Origin: Nitrosopumilales archaeon UBA218
Lineage (GTDB): Archaea > Thermoproteota > Nitrososphaeria > Nitrososphaerales > Nitrosopumilaceae
Assembly (NCBI GenBank): GCA_002499525.1
Contig: DAMC01000029.1
Location: 2,868 to 12,596 of the forward strand
Direction: 5' to 3'
DNA: 9,729 nucleotides
Each line of letters opens with the position of its first letter. The stretch's first letter is position 1. The notes beneath the pieces were generated by a model. That model searched no databases. It was not told the DNA's origin and was given only the letters and a program-made list of their open reading frames with translations. A program made the position numbers and the translations under genes. Below are positions 5,206 to 9,729 of this stretch, one piece after another.

Positions 5206-6822
5206 TTATTTGGAGTGTTTTCTTTTTTCTTCAATTCTTTTTTCGGCCTCGAATCTTTCTAACTCATAAGATTTCAGATCTACAAATTTTATAATTTTGG
5301 ATAGGGTGGGTTGTTTTTTGTGAATTTCTAGAAACATTTTCTGAGCAACTTGTCTGTAATCAATATGGCCTTGTGGTATGGTTCTTAATTCAATCAAATG
5401 GACTGCTTCTCGCAGATTCATTTTCATAAAAAATGGATAATTGTAAGCAAAATTAACAACATACTGTGATTGTTCAGGCATCTTTGTTCTCATCAACTCG
5501 AAAACTCTCTTGGTATTTTTCATACAGGAATCGTATTCAGACTGGATTCCTAACTCGACTATTTCCTTTGGAGTATTGTATCCGTGATCTGTTGTGAGAA
5601 GCTGTCTTTGCATTGTTAAAACTCGATGTCTGTGTAAATCTCGAAACATACCAAAATTACCAATTATGTCAAAAGTATAGTCTGTCATTTCAAAAGCCCG
5701 TGGTGGTCTTTGCCTTCGGTTGGTTCGAAGCTTGACAAAATCTAAAATGATCTTTGACTTTACAGAATTACTCAGTTTTTTCACTTTGGCCAAAATCTCA
5801 TCATAAGAAATTCTTTGCGACTCGTAAATTATCGCGGCAATTACTTTGTCCATTGCAGAAACTTCGGATTCGTAATTGACGAGTTTGACTAGAGGTCCTT
5901 TGCGTTTTGAAGTGATTTTGTATTTTTTGGATACTGACTGAGATTTTTTATGCAATGACTTGAGATAATCCTGCATCGCAAGTCCATATTTGTCAGTAGA
6001 GCGACGAACAAAAGATTTGACCGTAGTATCTAATTCGTGCTTAATTTTGTGCGCAATTGCCCTCTCTTCGTCTAATTCTGAACTAAACAGTATTGTTAAT
6101 AGATATTCAAACGAGCGACCGTTTCCGGAAATACCGACATTTGTCAGAGTTGACGCAGGCAATAATCCCCTAAGTATGTCAAGGGCCTTGGCTTTTGTTG
6201 TTGCATTATAGATGAAAATGGCCGATTTGATATCGGATTCGTTTTTTAATTTTGAAAATTCAACGTCGTTTCCAGTTGATGACTCTTTGAACTTGAGCTT
6301 GTCAATAGTTTCTTTTTCACGCACGAATTTGAGCATGGGCTCTATGTTTTTAGAATAAATCTCAAAATCCAAATCGCAGGACTGCAAGTATGAATCTGCA
6401 AATTTTGACTCCATGATATTTTTTTCTCGTAAAAATTTGTACTGACCATTTACTTTTTTGTCCCATGATACATAGCGAGATGATTTTTCCAAATATGATA
6501 ATCCTATTCTCCTATCTTCGATCTTTTTTGCAGCAATGTTTGAAATTCCTTCTATTGCAATCTGTGCCATTCCTAGCTCTGCAACAGAGTCATCCCCATA
6601 CTCGATTAGCACTTTGTTGTAAAATTCCTCACCACGATTTTCATTTGCTAAAAACTCATCCAGAAATATTCGTCTCATACTTTTGTCCGTTCTTGAATAT
6701 CGAGACATCAGAGCTCCGCGATCAACTTGTTGTGGTGTGATGATTGCAAAAACCGAATCATCAGAATTTGAAAAATGCGATGAAAGTTTTTTTCTCTCTT
6801 CGGGAGTAAACTCGCTCAACAA
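5206..6822 (-). CDS. Tandem ThyX-like protein (FAD-dependent thymidylate synthase family, two domains)
   Basis: A protein of about 538 residues made of two ThyX-like halves. Numbering below counts from the ATG at 6921, the longest possible start. The first half (about 55-310) has RRIGLSYLEKSSRY at 137-150, which keeps S, E, S and RY of the ThyX signature RHRxxSxNExSxRY but not RHR. It is followed by LLPASTLT (253-260) and SGNGRSFEYLL (265-275), which resemble the LP-x-x-x-x-T and N-x-R-S-x-x-x-x-L segment of ThyX. The second half (about 350-550) has RHR at 431-433 but TMQRQLLTT where the rest of the signature should be, then NLREAVHLIELR (502-513) and the following Q-x-x-I/H-x-D-Y-R region. 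True thymidylate synthesis (dUMP to dTMP with methylene-THF, NADPH and FAD) is therefore uncertain. The ATG at 6921 would overlap the upstream gene by 76 bases and add a low-complexity Ser/Gln stretch. The TTG codons at 6822 or 6819, 24-27 bases after a TATA-like element, fit better. The C-terminus is a charged helix. Confidence 0.75.
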   Translation of the reverse strand: MLSEFTPEERKKLSSHFSNSDDSVFAIITPQQVDRGALMSRYSRTDKSMRRIFLDEFLANENRGEEFYNKVLIEYGDDSVAELGMAQIAIEGISNIAAKKIEDRRIGLSYLEKSSRYVSWDKKVNGQYKFLREKNIMESKFADSYLQSCDLDFEIYSKNIEPMLKFVREKETIDKLKFKESSTGNDVEFSKLKNESDIKSAIFIYNATTKAKALDILRGLLPASTLTNVGISGNGRSFEYLLTILFSSELDEERAIAHKIKHELDTTVKSFVRRSTDKYGLAMQDYLKSLHKKSQSVSKKYKITSKRKGPLVKLVNYESEVSAMDKVIAAIIYESQRISYDEILAKVKKLSNSVKSKIILDFVKLRTNRRQRPPRAFEMTDYTFDIIGNFGMFRDLHRHRVLTMQRQLLTTDHGYNTPKEIVELGIQSEYDSCMKNTKRVFELMRTKMPEQSQYVVNFAYNYPFFMKMNLREAVHLIELRTIPQGHIDYRQVAQKMFLEIHKKQPTLSKIIKFVDLKSYELERFEAEKRIEEKRKHSK

Positions 6823-6841
6823 TTTTTCAAATTCTACGAAT

Positions 6842-6850
6842 CTAATTAAG
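6842..6850 (-). promoter_or_regulatory. TATA-like element for the ThyX-like gene
   Basis: CTTAATTAG on the minus strand overlaps the stop codon of the upstream small gene. It is centred 24 bases before the TTG at 6822 and 27 before the TTG at 6819, so it helps decide the start of the ThyX-like gene. The call is weak because the sequence is short and AT-rich. Confidence 0.35.
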
Positions 6851-7142
6851 ATGTCTTTCTTGTGATGTTGATAAGATCCGGAACTTTGGGTTGTGGAGGA
6901 GCAGATCCCTTTGCTTGCCACCTAAACATTACTTCTTTTAGGGCTGCAGCATCTGCCTCATTTTCAGTATAAACCAGCATTGTCATCCAATGTCCTTTTT
7001 CTCCCGCTTTTCCACCGGCAGAATTCATCCAAAAATTAGATGGCAATCCTTGCAGTGCTTTATTTTGAGGATCCTTTGACATGTCTATCCACCTTTTTGA
7101 TACGACATTGAAAATCTGATCCAGCCCACTTTTGTCTATCAT
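6846..7142 (-). CDS. Conserved-looking small protein of unknown function (98 aa)
   Basis: I do not recognise this protein. It is 98 residues long with no signal peptide, membrane segment or Cys. It starts with an amphipathic stretch (about 5-22) followed by a Gly/Asn/Trp-rich middle (LPSNFWMNSAGGKAGEKGHW, 33-52), a strand-like M-T-M-L-V-Y-T (53-59), a helix-like E-N-E-A-D-A-A-A-L-K-E-V-M-F-R-W (60-75) and a Pro-rich tail. The strand-helix order looks like part of a small alpha/beta fold. The gene is judged real because it has a well-placed TATA palindrome about 28 bases upstream, an ATG start, normal composition and a position at the head of the minus-strand block. Its stop precedes the likely start of the ThyX-like gene by about 24-27 bases, so the two may be expressed together. 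Confidence 0.7.
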   Translation of the reverse strand: MIDKSGLDQIFNVVSKRWIDMSKDPQNKALQGLPSNFWMNSAGGKAGEKGHWMTMLVYTENEADAAALKEVMFRWQAKGSAPPQPKVPDLINITRKTS

Positions 7143-7164
7143 AGTAACCTGAATTCAGGAATCA

Positions 7165-7176
7165 AATTTTAAAATT
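7165..7176 (-). promoter_or_regulatory. Palindromic TATA element for the 98-aa gene
   Basis: AATTTTAAAATT is a perfect 12-base palindrome centred about 28 bases upstream of the ATG at 7142, the ideal distance for a leaderless archaeal promoter. Being symmetric it could in principle bind TBP in either direction, but no + strand start sits at a matching distance. The rest of the divergent spacer 7143-7266 holds the cdvA promoter and no other clear element. Confidence 0.55.
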
Positions 7177-7239
7177 GCGTCCAAAACACCTTGTTAATTT
7201 CTTCTTACCAAAAATGAAACACTTGTTCACATTTTGTCG

Positions 7240-7247
7240 GTTATATG
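7240..7247 (+). promoter_or_regulatory. TATA-like element for cdvA
   Basis: GTTATATG is centred about 23 bases before the cdvA ATG at 7267, again predicting a leaderless transcript. No Shine-Dalgarno-like sequence precedes the ATG (TTTTAGGCA). Confidence 0.5.
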
Positions 7248-7266
7248 CATCGCTGAATTTTAGGCA

Positions 7267-8160
7267 ATGAACAAGGACGAAGTAGAGATTATCGGCAAGC
7301 AAGTCAAAGACATGTATGGTACCCAAATGGGTAAGGTCATCGGTACTATAACCGACATTGATGGCTCCATACAGACTGTGGGCGTTGACTGTGGTCTACA
7401 AGGACTAAGTCAAGTCCCGTTTGAACAATTAGTTGTTCAAGGCGATACCGTAATCTACATACCAAAATGGAGACTCGACGCACAACGATTCCTAAGAGAA
7501 AAACAACTGACAATTAGACGTCTCAAGGCACTAATTGACATTGTCTCAGAAAACGACGAAATGAAAGAGGACGCAGAAATCATTCATGAGAAATACAAGT
7601 CCAAACTACTGACACTGGAAGAAGCTGAAAAGCAGATTTCATTGGCGCTAGGCTCACGTCTCGAAGAGCTAAGCACACAGCTGAAGACTGTAAAGACATT
7701 ATTGTTTGATGCCAAAGTCCAATTCAAGAGCAACGAAATCTCTGAAGTGAAATACGACCTGATCAAGACAAACACTGGAGAAATTATGGAACACAACGAC
7801 CATGAAAAGGCAGAAATCCTAAACATTCAGCGCAGAATTGCGGATCTATCTTTAGATGGTGCTCAAACTGAAGTGAATCCACAACAACAAATCCAGCAAT
7901 CCGCAGCGTCTTATCTGGTAACAAACACAACACAAGGACAGACAGTCGAAAAAACTCCCAGTGCACCTTCACATTCACCTGAAGTAAAATCTTCAGTGCC
8001 AGCAAATACACCGGCTCAGCCAATATTTGCAAACACATCCAACTCTCCGGCCGAAAATAGAGAAGAGGTTGTGAGCGCAAATCTGCCTCAGCCACCGACA
8101 AATCCAGTTGCTAAACAAACTGAGCGATCAGATTGGTTTGCAGATATGCAGGCACAGTAA
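7267..8160 (+). CDS. cdvA: Cell division protein CdvA
   Basis: CdvA starts assembly of the archaeal ESCRT-like division machinery at mid-cell and recruits CdvB. The 297-residue protein shows a PRC-barrel domain (about 8-68, with M-G-K-V-I-G-T-I-T-D and a closing V-I-Y-I-P-K-W), a long charged helical/coiled-coil region (about 70-195), a Gln/Pro/Ser/Thr-rich low-complexity linker (about 200-283) and a short C-terminal peptide RSDWFADMQAQ (287-297). In Sulfolobus a C-terminal segment of CdvA binds the broken winged helix of CdvB, and the terminal peptide here is well placed to do the same (inference). cdvB and cdvC are not next to it, in keeping with the scattered cdv genes of thaumarchaea, whereas Crenarchaeota have a cdvABC cluster. 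It is divergent from the 98-aa gene and followed by a hairpin/T-tract terminator. Confidence 0.93.
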   Translation: MNKDEVEIIGKQVKDMYGTQMGKVIGTITDIDGSIQTVGVDCGLQGLSQVPFEQLVVQGDTVIYIPKWRLDAQRFLREKQLTIRRLKALIDIVSENDEMKEDAEIIHEKYKSKLLTLEEAEKQISLALGSRLEELSTQLKTVKTLLFDAKVQFKSNEISEVKYDLIKTNTGEIMEHNDHEKAEILNIQRRIADLSLDGAQTEVNPQQQIQQSAASYLVTNTTQGQTVEKTPSAPSHSPEVKSSVPANTPAQPIFANTSNSPAENREEVVSANLPQPPTNPVAKQTERSDWFADMQAQ

Positions 8161-8181
8161 GGGGCACAAAATCCCTTTTTT
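8159..8181 (+). terminator. Terminator-like hairpin and T tract after cdvA
   Basis: AAGGG (8159-8163, including the last two bases of the stop codon) can pair with CCCTT (8173-8177) across a 9-base loop, and T residues run from 8176 to 8181. The stem is short, but the T tract alone is a typical archaeal termination signal. It separates cdvA from the synthetase gene. Confidence 0.5.
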
Positions 8182-8193
8182 CTAAAAATTTAG
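8182..8193 (+). promoter_or_regulatory. TATA-like element for the acyl-CoA synthetase gene
   Basis: CTAAAAATTTAG is centred about 31 bases before the GTG at 8219, leaving a leader of a few bases at most. It directly follows the cdvA T tract, so termination and new initiation are packed into about 60 bases. TTTATTCATT at 8201-8210 is an alternative AT-rich element but lies too close to the GTG. Confidence 0.4.
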
Positions 8194-8218
8194 AAGCAGC
8201 TTTATTCATTTTGATTTT

Positions 8219-9729
8219 GTGGATAGCTATCTAATTGGACTTGGAAATAATGACACCAAAACAAGAGTGGATGCATCTTTAGATTATGTGAAATTCTGGG
8301 AATCTCAGGCAAAGAAACTGCATTGGTTTGAGCCTTGGAACTCTGCATTGGAATGGAAGGCTCCCTTTGCAAAATGGTTCGTGGGTGGCAAAATCAACGC
8401 TTCGTACAACGCACTAGACATCCAAAACCCTGACAAAATAGCCATTTTGTGGGAAGGGGAAAACGAGGATAGAAAGTCTGTCACATATGGCGAACTACTT
8501 GATTCAGTACAAAGGCTAGCAAACGGTCTCAAATCCTTGGGCGTAAAAAAAGGAGACAGAATCACTATCTATCTCCCAATGGTGCCAGAACTAATTGTAT
8601 CTATTCTGGCATGTGCTAGAATTGGAGCAATACACACGGTGATATTTTCTGGATTTTCATCTCAATCAATCAGGGACAGACTAGTTGACTCACAATCAAA
8701 AATTATCATCACCGCTGATGGCGGATTTAGGAGGGGAAATGTTGTCAAGCTAAAGGAAGTAGTGGATTTAGCAATACAGGACTTGGATTTTATCCAAAAC
8801 GTGATAGTCCTAACTAGAACAAAAAACCCGATTAACATGACAGGGAAGGATCTTGGATGGACACAAGTTTTGTCTGATTCATCAAATGTTTGTCCTGCAG
8901 AACCACTGGATGGTGTTCACCCACTTTACATTTTGTACACATCTGGCACTACTGGAAAACCAAAAGGAGTCCTTCATGATACTGGGGGATATCTGACCCA
9001 TGTATCTGCGACATTTAGGTGGGCATTTGACATCAAAGATTCCGATGTGTATTTTTGCACAGCGGACATTGGCTGGGTGACAGGTCATAGCTATGTAGCA
9101 TATGGACCACTTGTTTGTGGGGCGACCCAAGTAATGTATGAGGGCTCACCTGATTATCCATCACCTTCTAGAATTTGGGATTTGATACAACGCTACAAAG
9201 TTACAATATTTTACACAACACCTACTGCATTACGAATGTTCATGAAGTTTGGTGATTCTATTCCAAATTCATTTGATCTGTCCAGTCTTCGATTACTTGG
9301 CTCAGTTGGTGAACCGATAAACCCTGAGGTGTGGAAATGGTATTACGATATTATTGGAAAATCAAAATGCCCGATTACTGATACATGGTGGCAGACAGAA
9401 ACTGGAGCGATGATGATATCGCCGTTACCTGGACTGGAAACAATTCCTCTCAAGCCAGGCTCTGGTGCTCTTGCTATTCCTGGAGTAGACTTAGCAATAG
9501 TGGACGAGTCGGGAACTCCACTCCCGCGTGAGACAAAGGGATATCTGGTAATTAGAAAACCCTGGCCTGGAATGTTGTTGACATTGTGGGGAGATGATGA
9601 AAAATACAAAACAGTCTATTGGTCAAAATACAAGGACTCGTATTATACTGGAGATTATGCCATACAGGACAAGGATGGATATTTCTGGCTACTGGGCAGA
9701 GCTGATGATGTTCTCAAGGTTGCAGGACA
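8219..9729 (+). CDS. acs: AMP-forming acetyl-CoA synthetase-type acyl-CoA ligase (5' part)
   Basis: Activates a short-chain carboxylate, most likely acetate, with ATP and CoA through an acyl-AMP. The first 503 codons are present; family members have about 620-660, so the C-terminal domain with the A10 lysine lies beyond the right edge. Motifs: FWESQAKKLHWFEPW (N-terminal ACS signature, from about 25), the P-loop-like TSGTTGKPKG (241-250), GWVTGH (285-290), LGSVGEPINP (360-369), DTWWQTETG (388-396) and YTGD ... GRADDVLKVAG near the edge. Val287, Thr288, Val363 and Trp391 correspond to the acetate-pocket residues of Salmonella Acs, with Trp391 closing the pocket to small acids. Propionate or 3-hydroxypropionate remain possible. 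The frame is closed by a stop at 8183-8185 and has no early ATG, so GTG at 8219 is the best start (GTG at 8267 would cut it short). Codon usage looks like its neighbours. Confidence 0.92.
   Translation, partial: MDSYLIGLGNNDTKTRVDASLDYVKFWESQAKKLHWFEPWNSALEWKAPFAKWFVGGKINASYNALDIQNPDKIAILWEGENEDRKSVTYGELLDSVQRLANGLKSLGVKKGDRITIYLPMVPELIVSILACARIGAIHTVIFSGFSSQSIRDRLVDSQSKIIITADGGFRRGNVVKLKEVVDLAIQDLDFIQNVIVLTRTKNPINMTGKDLGWTQVLSDSSNVCPAEPLDGVHPLYILYTSGTTGKPKGVLHDTGGYLTHVSATFRWAFDIKDSDVYFCTADIGWVTGHSYVAYGPLVCGATQVMYEGSPDYPSPSRIWDLIQRYKVTIFYTTPTALRMFMKFGDSIPNSFDLSSLRLLGSVGEPINPEVWKWYYDIIGKSKCPITDTWWQTETGAMMISPLPGLETIPLKPGSGALAIPGVDLAIVDESGTPLPRETKGYLVIRKPWPGMLLTLWGDDEKYKTVYWSKYKDSYYTGDYAIQDKDGYFWLLGRADDVLKVAG

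Noticed and set aside
7215..7229. Possible operator dyad (TGAA ... TTCA / AACA-CT-TGTT) upstream of cdvA
   Set aside because: The two possible symmetries compete, each has only four-base arms, and such matches are common in AT-rich spacers.
7784..8101. A 105-codon minus-strand frame opposite the cdvA linker
   Set aside because: It reflects the low-complexity, stop-poor codons of the CdvA linker read backwards; no motif or start signal supports it.
8882..9609. Minus-strand open frames opposite the acyl-CoA synthetase gene
   Set aside because: The + strand frame carries an unbroken series of adenylate-forming enzyme motifs; the antisense frames show none and are treated as shadows.
1..9729. 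Search for CRISPR repeats, tRNA/rRNA genes, insertion sequences, toxin-antitoxin or defence genes
   Set aside because: By eye I saw no regularly spaced repeats, no tRNA-like TTCGANNC arm in a spacer with a matching acceptor stem, no transposase motif and no defence-type domain. Spacers are too short for most of these.

Overview
The window looks like chromosomal core genome of an ammonia-oxidising archaeon of the Nitrososphaerota (Thaumarchaeota), in the Nitrosopumilus / Nitrosotenuis / Nitrosarchaeum range. The reasons are an archaeal CdvA with an N-terminal PRC-barrel, not linked to cdvB or cdvC; an archaeal proteasome beta subunit; an MCT-1/Tma20-like PUA protein; AT-rich DNA (about 60% AT by eye); and TATA-like elements about 23-33 bases upstream of most start codons with almost no 5' leader. 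I cannot name the species. I see no mobile element, CRISPR array, tRNA or rRNA. Gene density is very high and no gene-free stretch reaches 300 bases.

Layout. Bases 1-312 hold the 3' end of a TrmI-type tRNA m1A methyltransferase (+). Next comes a two-gene + strand unit joined by an ATGA overlap: a stand-alone ADP-type NAD(P)H-hydrate dehydratase (407-1270) and an M20 metallopeptidase (1267-2610). A proteasome beta subunit with its own promoter follows (2661-3254, +). Its stop codon interlocks with the stop of the convergent minus-strand block.

The minus-strand block, in transcription order, is a 98-residue protein I do not recognise (7142-6846), a two-domain ThyX-like protein (about 6822-5206), methionine sulfoxide reductase B (5169-4777), homoserine dehydrogenase (4731-3721) and the PUA protein (3724-3251). 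The last pair overlaps as TTGA. The other members each have a TATA-like element just upstream, so the block is probably several short transcription units rather than one operon.

The divergent spacer 7143-7266 carries promoters in both directions. From it, cdvA runs on + (7267-8160) and ends in a small hairpin plus T tract. An AMP-forming acyl-CoA synthetase of the acetyl-CoA synthetase type (GTG start at 8219) runs off the right edge.

The genes are housekeeping functions: tRNA modification, repair of damaged NAD(P)H, peptide breakdown, proteasome, threonine/methionine branch of aspartate metabolism, oxidative damage repair, nucleotide-related chemistry, cell division and acetate activation. 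I do not see one dedicated novel system. Two proteins stand out. The proteasome beta subunit has Ala where the catalytic Thr1 should be and is probably a structural, non-catalytic subunit. The ThyX-like protein is a tandem duplication in which each half keeps a different part of the ThyX signature.
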